Source: an uncultured Opitutales bacterium (GTDB lineage: Bacteria > Verrucomicrobiota > Verrucomicrobiia > Opitutales > Seribacteraceae). Taken from it: a stretch of 64,000 bases of DNA. The DNA lies in contig CALSMY010000003.1 of the NCBI GenBank assembly GCA_943787575.1, positions 62,001 through 126,000 on the forward strand, given 5' to 3'. The position numbers and the translations under genes are program-made. Of this stretch, positions 32,412 through 42,521 are shown in pieces (the first letter of the stretch is position 1; each line of letters begins with the position of its first letter). The notes under the pieces are model-generated. The model was not told where the DNA came from. It made no database searches and was given only the letters and a program-made list of their open reading frames with translations.

Positions 32412-33512
32412 TTATTCCGTTTTGTTTTTGAAAAAACGCTCGAACAAACTCCCTTTGGGAACTTCCTTATTCTCAACCGGTTCAATTGTTTCGGCAGGAA
32501 TAGGGTCTGATTCTATTTCCGAAGATTCTAATACCTCTGGTTCTTCGATAATTTGATCAACAATTTCTTCGCTGGGGGATTCTGTGATGGGTTGCTCCAA
32601 TTCAGGAGCTTGGGTGGCCGGTTGGTAAAGAGTTTCTTCCTTGTTGGAAGTTTTTTGCTCGCGAATTTTTTCCTGGGGAAGTGATGGTGGGGCGGGCTGA
32701 AAGTTCTTACTCAGTTCAATCATGGGCTTGGGTGCCTCAGGAATATCATTGGTTGGTACAAGGGTTGCGCTGTCTGAATCAAACAAAGGCTCTCCTTTTT
32801 GTTCTTTTTCTAACTGGTCTGCAGTCTTTCCCACATAGGTGCGAAAAACAAGATCGTGTTCAGGGTGCAACCAAAACCTACCCTTTTTATAGGTGTTTCC
32901 TTCGGCAAATGCAAAGGCACCAAACCATGAACGTTTGTTGCCGATTTGATCACAAACAATAAAATACATTCTACCTTTTTGCTGAGGAATTTCTCCTCTC
33001 ATTTGCAACGTGATCCAACCTTGATCTATCTCGGTTAATCCCTGAACGGCTAATTGATTAATAATATCATCTCTGGTTAGGCTCCATTCTCCGTATTTCG
33101 GACCAGAGTCTGGATTATCTGCCCGGATAAATCCACTCATGCTCGAACCATAATGTTCGGAAATCATATAGTTTGGTTTTCCAAAAAGAAGAACTTTTGT
33201 GAGTATCCCATCTTTTCCCGCGGTGTAACTTGACCAGTTCTTTTTAGCAACATGACTGAAACTTGTCTCGTGTTGTTCCTTAAAATATTCCTGATACTGG
33301 TCGAGTTCCTCGATGTAAACAACTGGCAAAGGTTTGGTGGGCAGATCCGCAAGCTCGGGTTTCTTTTCGACAGTTGGGGGAAGAGATGCTGCTTCCTCGG
33401 GTCCGGACTTATCATCAGAACAACTAAAGGCTAAGAGAACTAACCAAGAAAGGCAGAATAGACGATTTGGGGAAGGGGAGGTCATGGGCAGAAAGGGTAG
33501 GTATATATGCAA
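32412..33512 (-). CDS. Hypothetical lipoprotein
   Basis: Lipobox-like LVLLAFSCSDD; Pro/Glu-rich C-terminus. Confidence 0.5.
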   Translation of the reverse strand: MHIYLPFLPMTSPSPNRLFCLSWLVLLAFSCSDDKSGPEEAASLPPTVEKKPELADLPTKPLPVVYIEELDQYQEYFKEQHETSFSHVAKKNWSSYTAGKDGILTKVLLFGKPNYMISEHYGSSMSGFIRADNPDSGPKYGEWSLTRDDIINQLAVQGLTEIDQGWITLQMRGEIPQQKGRMYFIVCDQIGNKRSWFGAFAFAEGNTYKKGRFWLHPEHDLVFRTYVGKTADQLEKEQKGEPLFDSDSATLVPTNDIPEAPKPMIELSKNFQPAPPSLPQEKIREQKTSNKEETLYQPATQAPELEQPITESPSEEIVDQIIEEPEVLESSEIESDPIPAETIEPVENKEVPKGSLFERFFKNKTE

Positions 33513-33573
33513 ACAAGGTAATGTTCTTATTGCAAGTTCGAATAGGAGTAGATCTACTTTGGGATATTAAATT

Positions 33574-34380
33574 TTGGTTATGAATACTTTGGCCTTTTGG
33601 TTGCCGCTTTTCTTACTTTTTCTTTCCGCTCTAGTCGGCGCCTTAATCAAGAGAAGATCTTGCGATCATTGCCTGAAAAGATTTAACGGCAATCAAGTCC
33701 TTTTGCCCGTCGGTACAAAGGATTGGATATGTGGTAAATTGGAAGTTTTTGCTCAGGGACTGGAAATAACCAGCCCGGAGGAAAACCAAATTCCCTGCGG
33801 TTTTGTACATTCGCGAATTATTCCTTCAAAAGAAGTGGCAGGGATTAACTTATTGATCCGACAAGCTCCCGATCCCGACACACGGGCGGGTTTGGAGTGG
33901 AAAAAGGAGAGGGAGATGCTTTTAAACCCGCCCCTAAGAGTACAGTTAAAAAGATTTACCTTAAACTCTTACAATATGTTAAGAGATTCATTCGGGCAGG
34001 CACTCAAGGCAATTATTGGGACAGTAAGTAAAGAAACGAGGTTGGGGAAAGCAAAAGGTGCTGATAGCCGATTCCATGAAATGCAGTCAAATTTAACCGG
34101 GATGGTACCGAACGCATGGGAGCCAATTCTCGAAAAATATCGAGGTAAATTAGTGGCTATTGAAAGAATGTCAGAGTCAGGTGAAATTTACGAATCTGGT
34201 ATCTTGGAAGATTATTCTGATAAATATTTGCTCTTGCGGGATGTTAAATTGATCGATCCTGCGATTAAAAATGCGTTGGGGATGCTCGGTGGATCGACTC
34301 ACTTGAGTTGTGATGTACTTTATTCACGCACGCAGACTTTGTTAAGATATTCCCTGAAATCCGAATCCTTGCAGGATTAG
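33574..34380 (+). CDS. Hypothetical membrane-anchored protein
   Basis: Intact ORF, N-terminal TM and a CxxC-like pair (SCDHC). Confidence 0.45.
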   Translation: MVMNTLAFWLPLFLLFLSALVGALIKRRSCDHCLKRFNGNQVLLPVGTKDWICGKLEVFAQGLEITSPEENQIPCGFVHSRIIPSKEVAGINLLIRQAPDPDTRAGLEWKKEREMLLNPPLRVQLKRFTLNSYNMLRDSFGQALKAIIGTVSKETRLGKAKGADSRFHEMQSNLTGMVPNAWEPILEKYRGKLVAIERMSESGEIYESGILEDYSDKYLLLRDVKLIDPAIKNALGMLGGSTHLSCDVLYSRTQTLLRYSLKSESLQD

Positions 34381-34420
34381 AACGCAACTTGACCAAATCC
34401 AGGAATCAATTAGTTTATAA

Positions 34421-34614
34421 GGTTCGACTTCTGCATCGTTCGAGAAGTTTCATTCGTTCTTTTCCTTACTCCTAATTATTAGGGAACCTATCGACAATCG
34501 TTTGCAGTCAGGCCGTAAATCGGAAGACTAAGAGCGACGCGAGGGTACCCACCTGGACCTAGAAGGTCATATAACTTATGAATGCGATGAACGGCGAACG
34601 TGGAAGTCACCACC
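34421..34614 (+). ncRNA. ssrS: Candidate 6S-like structured RNA
   Basis: Intergenic. Terminal segments pair (GACTTC 34426-34431 with GAAGTC 34603-34608; GTTCG 34438-34442 with CGAAC 34595-34599). Interior contains GAGGGTACCCACCTGGACC...GGTC. Strand is inferred. Confidence 0.4.
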
Positions 34615-34652
34615 TTTATTAAATTGAAACCAGTTTGGATTTTTCAAACTGC

Positions 34653-35990
34653 TTATTTCATTTCTCTCCACGCCTGATCTCTAACACTGTAAACCATAAG
34701 TTTAGGGTTAGTCGTATGAAAATATAACCAGTTTTCTTCTTCATGGGAATAGACCCATGGATACTGATCAAACCACATCCAACCCTTACTTAGCGTGGGA
34801 CTGTATTCCACTATCTCAATCTCTATAGTTTCTGGAATTTGGCGGAAATACCCTGGCGTGACAATCTGATCCCTGGCAGATACCTTTAGCCATTCTTTAT
34901 TTTCGTCGGAGGTTTCATTGTAATAAATTTCGAGTACTATCGATACACTTGATTGGTTGCTTTCAAAAGTTACTGAACTGGGGAACTGTTCATTTAAAAA
35001 ACGTAAGTCCAGCCAATCTGCTCGACTTTCATTATTTGTGGAGAAGTCCCAATACAGATCATCTGCGAAGTCCCAATCCAGAAATACCGTGGCTTCTTCT
35101 CCGACATATCCATCGGTTCTCTCCACGATTAAGGAGTATGTATTCACGGAAGAATCATTTTCTGGTTCCATGAGATTTTTCCCGCTATTTAGGGTCATGG
35201 ATAGGACCGGAGCTTTCCATGTTTGATCTAAGTCAAACGGACCAAATTCTCCAAGGAGCTCCCCAGATACAGGATTGGATAGTGCGATGGTTTCAGTACC
35301 GTAGATCTGAATAAGAGCGAGTTGGTCCAGTTCGGTAAAGGCCGGACTGCCGTCCATATCTAGCTCCGTTTGATAAGACATCACCGTGTCATTTGTGGTA
35401 AGGCTCGTATTGATGTCTCCGTCGTCAGTTTCATGGGGATGTTCCAGACCAAGAGCATGTCCAAGCTCATGAAAAGCAACATGCTTCCAACCTGCCTCCC
35501 TGGACTTGGCAAAGCGCGGGGAGTGAGTGTAGGCGGAATTAGCAATTTCCAAAGTTGCGACCGTGTTCCTCTCGATTCTACCATCGCTCCAGTAAGTAGT
35601 CAGGGGACTGGTGTAAAGCCCCGGAGTACCCGCGGAAGTATACTCTCCTTCAAGGTGTGAAATCTCCATTTGGGAGAGATTGTTACCTTGAGGAACAATT
35701 ACAAATTCTGGTTCAATGATCGTGTCTGCAAATGCAATTACCTCCAACCACCATTCTCGGATCTCTTCGTTCACAGAGCTGTTGAAGGATAGGTAGATAT
35801 ACCCATCATCTGGGTAAAGATAACTGGCGTACAACTCGGTTGCATTGAGTTCTGAGCCAGTAGCGGTGATTGCGGCAATATTCGCCTCAGAGGACGAAAA
35901 AAGAGAACCATGCAACCAGAAGAAAAACGGTAGAAGCAGAGTGGATTTAAAAAAGAATCGAATCGGAGTCTTTATCTTAAATTTCAGCAC
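34653..35990 (-). CDS. Secreted matrixin-like metalloprotease with a Trp-rich C-terminal module
   Basis: HVAFHELGHALGLEHPHE (HExxHxxGxxH). C-terminus GWMWFDQYPWVYSHEEENWLYFHTTNPKLMVYSVRDQAWREMK. Confidence 0.7.
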   Translation of the reverse strand: MLKFKIKTPIRFFFKSTLLLPFFFWLHGSLFSSSEANIAAITATGSELNATELYASYLYPDDGYIYLSFNSSVNEEIREWWLEVIAFADTIIEPEFVIVPQGNNLSQMEISHLEGEYTSAGTPGLYTSPLTTYWSDGRIERNTVATLEIANSAYTHSPRFAKSREAGWKHVAFHELGHALGLEHPHETDDGDINTSLTTNDTVMSYQTELDMDGSPAFTELDQLALIQIYGTETIALSNPVSGELLGEFGPFDLDQTWKAPVLSMTLNSGKNLMEPENDSSVNTYSLIVERTDGYVGEEATVFLDWDFADDLYWDFSTNNESRADWLDLRFLNEQFPSSVTFESNQSSVSIVLEIYYNETSDENKEWLKVSARDQIVTPGYFRQIPETIEIEIVEYSPTLSKGWMWFDQYPWVYSHEEENWLYFHTTNPKLMVYSVRDQAWREMK

Positions 35991-36003
35991 GAATGATCAA
36001 AAA

Positions 36004-36974
36004 CTATTCTGTCATTTCCCGCCAGGCTTCATCCTTTACACTGTAAACCATAAGCTTGGAACCACTTGGCAGAAAATATAACCAACCACCTTCCACATGC
36101 GAAATCATTAAGTAATTCCCAAGAGGGAAGTGCCTACTCGTTGGGCTTCCCTAATTACGAAGCCATAATCACCAAGATTTACCGTCAAACTATCAGGTAC
36201 CCCAAATTCCATCTGTGGGTTAAAGTAATAATTTTCCATACTTTCCCAGTCATGAAATTGAAAATTGGAAGATTGGTTCCACCCGCTGCTTGCTTCTTTT
36301 GTAAGTGTACCAGTGTGCCAATTAAAGCTATTTAAGTTTTTCCACTCCGTACCGTCCAACCACTCAATATGGAAAGATTTTTCACTGGCAGAATTGCGGA
36401 TTCGAAAGGTCGCATGTTTGCCATCACTACCATTGGAACTGGAATCGTAGTTATTTAAATGTTGCTCGTCATAATCGTCCCCCTGGTCATACCTCTCATA
36501 CTGAAGAGAGCTATTAACCCCATATCCGTATGTGCTCAAATGAACTTCCAATTGAAAGAGGGGATCCATGTCACACTCTATACTAAGCTCAATCCTCTCT
36601 CCGTTTTCTGAAAAAGCAGTACCTTGTACATACCAGTCTTTATTCAATCCGAGGAGCGACCTTGCTCCAATTTCCTGTCCCCAGCGATTCCCATCTTCGG
36701 TCATATTTCCATACATGGTGTATCCGCCCTCATGAATCTTTGCAGAAAATCCATCCTTTGAATAGTTTCCCCAGATATATTCGGATTCTGCAGCACTCGT
36801 AAAGTCATCGTGGAAAAACTTTCCGTAAGGTAAATCATCATCCGAATAATTTTCTAGGGTAAAGTTTCCAGAACCAACGATCTCAGATGTAGAACCGGAC
36901 GTCTCTTTGCCCTGCAGGGTATTGTTTGAAAAATTTAAAAGAATCTCAAATTTCCCATCGGAATACTGTTCCAT
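36004..36974 (-). CDS. Hypothetical protein with the same C-terminal module, frameshifted near 36125
   Basis: Called ORF ends REAQRVGTSLLGIT*. The next frame gives GNYLMISHVEGGWLYFLPSGSKLMVYSVKDEAWREMTE*, matching the neighbouring gene. Confidence 0.55.
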
Positions 36975-37127
36975 CAAAATGGTCCCTATGTAGTATACTA
37001 AATGAAACAAAAATTAACTTAATTCAATATTTTACCTTTGGAGTGAATTAACGAAAATTAACAAGTTTGAGTTTTTACTCCGCTCAACCCAATACCAAGC
37101 TTTTTAGCCTGTTTCAGGACTTCTGAT

Positions 37128-37910
37128 TTATCCAAGAGGAGCACCGACCCCGCCTCTAGTGGCGGCATTTCCTATGCCTGCATCTTTCATTGCCTCCAGG
37201 GTTTGTAATCCAAATACGGGCACATCAAATCGGGTGTCTTGTTTTGGTTTTCCAAGCTTTACAAACAGGCAATTCTTAGCACCAAACTTCCCAGCTCGTT
37301 CGAGCATAGCATTGGTTCCTTCAAAGGCCTCTACCGCCAGTACCGTTCCGCGGCTAACCACCACTCCCTGACCCACATCGAGACGGGCATTTTCACGGGC
37401 AATTTCAATGCCATGAGCAAGGTGTTCAGGATCGATCTTTTCTTTTCCTTTCACCATTACGCCCTCCTCCGCCAAGTCTTCGTCCATAAAGACCCGGGCA
37501 TCAAGTAGATGAACGCCCGCTTTTTCGATCTCTTCCCCAATGGCGCCAAAAATAGTCTCGGCATTTTTGCGATCGAGCCCCGCCAGCATGCGGATGGCTT
37601 TTAGGTCGGGGTGAAGGCCTTTAAACAATTTACCCGGGGTGACCTGGCCCGCCATCACTGCGTAGCCAGCATCCATTCCCTTTAGTTCCTTGAGCAGTTT
37701 GCCCACCTGACCAACCTTGACCGCAGAACGCTCCTCCTTGGCAAAGGAATCGACCAACTCCGGCGAAGTTTCGCCGCCCAGTTCGATCAGCCGAACAGAG
37801 ATACCCGCCTGTCTGGCTCTTTCAGCGAGTAAGACAGGGTATAGCCCCTGACCGGCAATCAGAGCGAGCGGGCGGATCGCATCAAAATTTTCGGGCAGAA
37901 AGCGGGACAT
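37128..37910 (-). CDS. lpxI: UDP-2,3-diacylglucosamine pyrophosphatase, LpxI family
   Basis: LALIAGQGLYPVLLAERARQAG, YAVMAGQVTPGKLFKGLHPDLKA, VVSRGTVLAVEAFEGTNAMLERA. Confidence 0.85.
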   Translation of the reverse strand: MSRFLPENFDAIRPLALIAGQGLYPVLLAERARQAGISVRLIELGGETSPELVDSFAKEERSAVKVGQVGKLLKELKGMDAGYAVMAGQVTPGKLFKGLHPDLKAIRMLAGLDRKNAETIFGAIGEEIEKAGVHLLDARVFMDEDLAEEGVMVKGKEKIDPEHLAHGIEIARENARLDVGQGVVVSRGTVLAVEAFEGTNAMLERAGKFGAKNCLFVKLGKPKQDTRFDVPVFGLQTLEAMKDAGIGNAATRGGVGAPLG

Positions 37911-37921
37911 GACCAGTGGGG

Positions 37922-40495
37922 CTAGCCTTTGACTGCGAGGTTGACCAGTTTGCCGGGCACATAGATTTCCTTGACGATTTCCTTGCCCTCCAAAAAGGAT
38001 TGTACCTTGGCGTCTGCCTTGGCTGCGGAAAGAATCGTATCTTTGTCCACATCCGTGGGGAACTGGCCCTGACCACGAAGCTTTCCATTTACCTGGAATA
38101 CAATGGTGATCTCTTCTGCTACCAATAGTTCCTTACGGGCCTGCGGCCAGGGTTGGTCGACGATGGAGGGCTGCCCGCCCAAAGATTCCCACATTTCCTC
38201 AGCGAGGTGAGGGGCGAAGGGTGCGAGGAGTTTGAGCAAAGCCTTCAGGCTATCTTGCGAATAACTCTCTGCTTTTTGCAACTGATTGATCAGAATCATC
38301 ATCTGGGAAATGGCCACATTGAAGCGCAAATCCTCGATTGCCTCGGTCACCTTGAGGATGGTCTCGTGAAGAACCTTGAGGGTGTCTTTATTGTTCTCTT
38401 CCCCGGATGAATGCTTCTCGGTCCGCAGGCATTCCCGGTGGACCTTGCGCAAAAAGCGATGAACCCCTTCAATTCCTTTTTCACTCCAAGGCTTGACTGC
38501 TTCCAAGGGTCCTAGAAACATTTCAAAGAGCCGGAGGGAGTCGGCCCCATAGGCATCGATCACAACATCCGGGCTGACCACATTGCCCACGCTCTTGGAC
38601 ATCTTATTCCCATCTTCGCCGAGGATCAGACCCTGGTGGAAAAGTTTTTTGTAAGGCTCGGGGTTTTGCAGGACTCCCTCGTCGTGTAAAAAACGGTGCC
38701 AGAACCGTGCATAGAGTAGGTGCAGTACAGCGTGTTCTGCACCACCGATATAGAAATCCGGGCTTCCCCAGTAGGCTTCTTTCTTGGGGTCGACGAGATG
38801 ATCCGAATTAGTTGGATCCAAATAACGTAAGTGGTACCAGCAGGATCCAGCCCATTGGGGCATGGTGTTGGTTTCACGGGTAGCGGATACCCAATTCTCC
38901 CCATCAGGTTTAGGTTCTGTTTGGGAAACGGATTGGCCAGACTCTAAATTAAACCAAATATCCAACCAATCAGTAATAGTAGCCAATGGGCTCTCTCCTG
39001 TACCGGCAGGTTGATAATTTTCAACTTCTGGAAGTTTAAGGGGAAGCTCAGAGTCAGGAAGGGGGAGGGCATAAAAAGTTTCCCCATCTTTATCTGAAGT
39101 TACTTCATTTTCGGGTAACAAACCTTGGATTATTCCTGGCGTGTCTTTGGCTTTTAGAAAATCCGCATGGTTTACCCAGACCAACGGGATAGGCTCTCCC
39201 CAGTATCGTTGGCGCGAGAAAATCCAATCCCGAAGTTTATAATTGATGGCACCTTTCCCGGTTCCTTTTGACTCCAGGTCAGCAATGATCTGGGTTTTAC
39301 AACTCTTGGCATCTAGCCCATCGTAAGCTCCGGAATTGACCATATTTCCAGCCCCGGAGTAGGGAAGTTTTCCTTTTTCCTCATCTCCTTGCGGATGTGC
39401 AATAACCCGCCTGATAGGAATGTTGAATTTCTCTGCAAATTCATGGTCCCTTTCATCATGGGCAGGGACGGCCATAATCGCACCCGTTCCATAGCTGATT
39501 AAAACATAGTCGGCAACCCAGACAGGAATTTTTTCTCCGTTTATAGGATTGGTGCAATAACTGCCGGTAAAAACGCCTGATTTGTCTTTGGCAAGATCCG
39601 TCCGGTCTAGGTCACTTTTTTTTGCTGCTTTATTGATGTAGGCTTTTACTTCGTCGGCTTTTTCTTGAACGACTAAATCTTTAAGTAAGGGATGTTCCGG
39701 TGCCACTACCATGTAAGTTGCCCCAAACAAAGTATCTGGCCGGGTGGTGTAGACCGTCAGTTTTTCATCGCTATCAACAATAGGAAATTGAACTTCGGCA
39801 CCCTCAGATTTTCCAATCCAAGCTTTTTGTTGGCGCTTGGTCGAGTCCGGCCAGTCAAGGTCATCCAATCCTTCGAGCAACTTTTCTGCATAAGCGGTGA
39901 TTCGTAGCACGACCTGCCGCAGGTTCCGTCGCTCGACTGGATGATTGCCCACTTCTGACTTCCCATCGACAACCTCTTCGTTGGCTAATACCGCAAGTAA
40001 GTTCGGACACCACCAAACTGGTTTTTCAGCAACATAAGCAAGTCCCCGCTGGAAGAGTTTAAGAAAGATCCATTGGGTCCATTGGTAGTAGCCTGGATCA
40101 GTGGTGTTAATCTCCCGCTGCCAATCAATCGCAAAGCCGATACTTTTGATCTGCCTGCGAAAGTTATCTACATTTGCCTTGGTGGTTACAGAGGGATGGG
40201 TTCCGGTTTTGATCGCATACTGTTCGGCAGGAAGCCCAAAAGCATCCCAGCCCATGGGGTGTAGCACATTGTGTCCATTTGCTTTTTTATATCGGGCTAG
40301 AATATCTGAGGCTACATAACCTTCGGGGTGGCCTATATGCAAACCAGCCCCTGAAGGGTAGGGGAACATATCGAGGGCATAGTACTTTGGCTTTTCGGAA
40401 TGATCTTCTGCCCGAAAGGTATTTTCGCGTTCCCAATATTCCTGCCATTTTTTTTCAATGGTGGAAAAATCGTAGTTCTGTTGGTCATCAGACAT
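37922..40495 (-). CDS. leuS: Leucyl-tRNA synthetase
   Basis: ALDMFPYPSGAGLHIGHPEGYVASDILARYKK, CWYHLRYLDP, and GNKMSKSVGNVV (KMSKS). Confidence 0.97.
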   Translation of the reverse strand: MSDDQQNYDFSTIEKKWQEYWERENTFRAEDHSEKPKYYALDMFPYPSGAGLHIGHPEGYVASDILARYKKANGHNVLHPMGWDAFGLPAEQYAIKTGTHPSVTTKANVDNFRRQIKSIGFAIDWQREINTTDPGYYQWTQWIFLKLFQRGLAYVAEKPVWWCPNLLAVLANEEVVDGKSEVGNHPVERRNLRQVVLRITAYAEKLLEGLDDLDWPDSTKRQQKAWIGKSEGAEVQFPIVDSDEKLTVYTTRPDTLFGATYMVVAPEHPLLKDLVVQEKADEVKAYINKAAKKSDLDRTDLAKDKSGVFTGSYCTNPINGEKIPVWVADYVLISYGTGAIMAVPAHDERDHEFAEKFNIPIRRVIAHPQGDEEKGKLPYSGAGNMVNSGAYDGLDAKSCKTQIIADLESKGTGKGAINYKLRDWIFSRQRYWGEPIPLVWVNHADFLKAKDTPGIIQGLLPENEVTSDKDGETFYALPLPDSELPLKLPEVENYQPAGTGESPLATITDWLDIWFNLESGQSVSQTEPKPDGENWVSATRETNTMPQWAGSCWYHLRYLDPTNSDHLVDPKKEAYWGSPDFYIGGAEHAVLHLLYARFWHRFLHDEGVLQNPEPYKKLFHQGLILGEDGNKMSKSVGNVVSPDVVIDAYGADSLRLFEMFLGPLEAVKPWSEKGIEGVHRFLRKVHRECLRTEKHSSGEENNKDTLKVLHETILKVTEAIEDLRFNVAISQMMILINQLQKAESYSQDSLKALLKLLAPFAPHLAEEMWESLGGQPSIVDQPWPQARKELLVAEEITIVFQVNGKLRGQGQFPTDVDKDTILSAAKADAKVQSFLEGKEIVKEIYVPGKLVNLAVKG

Positions 40496-40586
40496 AATTA
40501 AAATAGAGGACTGCTTAAAATGAAGTATTCCTCAGGCTTTGGCAAAAGTAAACCCACCGTCCGGCAAGCATGTGAGGGAAAAGAAA

Positions 40587-41507
40587 TTATTTTGATGAAT
40601 GATTTGTTTCTTCGATCATTTTTTTTATGACTTTCAACTCGGATGACAATTCCTCCATACGGTTTTGCAGATCGTGCAATCCATCGCGTACAGGTTCTGG
40701 ATTACTTCTGCGTTTTTCGATCTCTTGTTTGATCGACATCTCAGCATTGGACTCGTCCATACTATTCATGATTACTCCAATGACTAAATTGAGTACAATC
40801 ATTGTTCCAATTAGTACAAAACTGACAAAAAAAAGGGCGGCCCAAAGAGGGGAGCCTGAAGATACTGGATTCCATTTAGCCAGATCCTCTGCAGTGTATC
40901 CGTACTGGTTTGAACCATACATATTTATATACATCACATCTGTCCAATCCTCGAGGGTTACAACCCGAAAGAGCGAAAGAATCGAGGTTTGAAGGTTTCG
41001 AAAATGGATGGGATCATTTTCACCAAAAAGAAAGACCGCCATGGCCCCGTAAATGTAGAAGAGTAAAAAGAGCAGGATGCTTACATAAAACATCGATGGC
41101 AGGCTCTTTAGCAGGCAGGTAACAAGTAGTTGTAGCTTGGGGATAGCAGTAACTAAGCGAAGGACACGCAAAATACGAGCGAGGCGTAGCACCGGTAGGA
41201 AGGCGCCTCCCAAATCAAGGAAAGGTTCGAGTAGACAGGCGGCCACAATGGTAAAATCGAAAACATTCCAGGGATTTTTAAAGTAGTTGAATGGATTTTT
41301 CCCTTCGGCCAAAATCTTGATCGATGCCTCAAGAGTAAAAATAATGAGAATTGCCCGGTCTAGAAAGCTGAGTATGTGGGCATTTTCTTGAGCGAAATTA
41401 GGGTAGGTCTGTGCACCAACTACGACCCCTGCCAATAAGATGGTAGCAATAATGAAGCGATTGAAATATTCGCTATTAGCAAGGGATGAGCAATGGGAGG
41501 AAATCAT
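40587..41507 (-). CDS. Single-domain voltage-gated cation channel (NavBac/CavAb-like)
   Basis: S4-like arginine ladder LPVLRLARILRVLRLV, pore TLEDWTDVM, S6 FVLIGTMIVLNLVIGVIMNSMDE. Confidence 0.85.
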   Translation of the reverse strand: MISSHCSSLANSEYFNRFIIATILLAGVVVGAQTYPNFAQENAHILSFLDRAILIIFTLEASIKILAEGKNPFNYFKNPWNVFDFTIVAACLLEPFLDLGGAFLPVLRLARILRVLRLVTAIPKLQLLVTCLLKSLPSMFYVSILLFLLFYIYGAMAVFLFGENDPIHFRNLQTSILSLFRVVTLEDWTDVMYINMYGSNQYGYTAEDLAKWNPVSSGSPLWAALFFVSFVLIGTMIVLNLVIGVIMNSMDESNAEMSIKQEIEKRRSNPEPVRDGLHDLQNRMEELSSELKVIKKMIEETNHSSK

Positions 41508-41633
41508 AACAACTGTTCGTTATTCGGGTATGACGAATGGTTAGAGAACAGGCAAGATTAGACACCCTAAGCGGCCAGCTAAACCGTGTGCTATGATAAA
41601 TTATTGAGGCAAATGCCCCTATTCACCAATAAG

Positions 41634-42293
41634 TTATACCAAAGACGGAAAGGACTTAAGTAAGTTTTGGCATCCAGTCTCAATGAGACGAATGATTTGA
41701 TCGTATTTGACTTGGGGCTCAATAAATTCGTCACTCTCAAAGGGGTCAGGCACATAAGGGGTGTCGCCAGAAGGCAAAAAAGCACCGATCGCTTTAACCT
41801 CACCGCGTATGTAAAAATGACGAGACTTCGTATATTCTTCACTTTCCCGGTCCAGGGTAATGATGAGGTTGGCAGATGATAGCTCGGACATATTTATCCT
41901 GCGGACATTTCCAGATAGTTCATAGCCGAATTTCCTTGCCGAATGAACCATGCGTTTATCAAAGGGACAAAATTCATATGCATCGGAAATACCCCGTGCC
42001 GATGGACGAATGCTCCCAAATAGATCGGACAGATGCAAAAGCTTTCGCATAACCTCTCTGGCCAATGGGGCACGAGACATTCCCCGTTTGCTCAAAAAGA
42101 GCACATTGGAAAGTTCCGGTGAATAGTAAGGCGCTTGGTTTGGATAGGATCCTTCTCCAGATTGGTGAACTAAGGATTCTTGGTTTAAGTCGCTCGGGTC
42201 TACGGAGGAGGATCCTTCGAACTTACCTTTGATTTTCCTGAAGAAATTTCGAGTTTTAGATGATTTGTTTGTTCTAGTCATTGGGTTTACCAA
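41634..42293 (-). CDS. Low-molecular-weight protein-tyrosine-phosphatase-like protein lacking the catalytic Cys
   Basis: NVLFLSKRGMSRAPLAREVMRKLL aligns by eye to the VLFVCxGNxCRSPxA P-loop. C-terminal PDPFESD resembles the general-acid DP loop. Confidence 0.55.
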   Translation of the reverse strand: MVNPMTRTNKSSKTRNFFRKIKGKFEGSSSVDPSDLNQESLVHQSGEGSYPNQAPYYSPELSNVLFLSKRGMSRAPLAREVMRKLLHLSDLFGSIRPSARGISDAYEFCPFDKRMVHSARKFGYELSGNVRRINMSELSSANLIITLDRESEEYTKSRHFYIRGEVKAIGAFLPSGDTPYVPDPFESDEFIEPQVKYDQIIRLIETGCQNLLKSFPSLV

Positions 42294-42521
42294 AAAGGTT
42301 TTAAAATATTGTAATGTTAATAGCGATAAGTCCCAAAATTAGGAAGCTTGTTCGCGTTTTTTGTAAAAGTTTTTTTCAATCATACAGGACAATGCGCAAC
42401 TTTCGTGCCAAGCTTGTATACAGAGTGATTCCGAATAAAAAATATTCAGGCCATTCCAATCGTATAAAGATTGGAAGAAAGGAGACTGGAATTAGATCGG
42501 GCCGGTGTTGGTAAGATAAAG

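Noticed and set aside
42454-42476. TTCCAATC...GATTGGAA hairpin between the LMW-PTP-like gene and sufS
   Set aside because: Perfect 8-bp stem but no T-tract in either direction and no other context. Could be chance.
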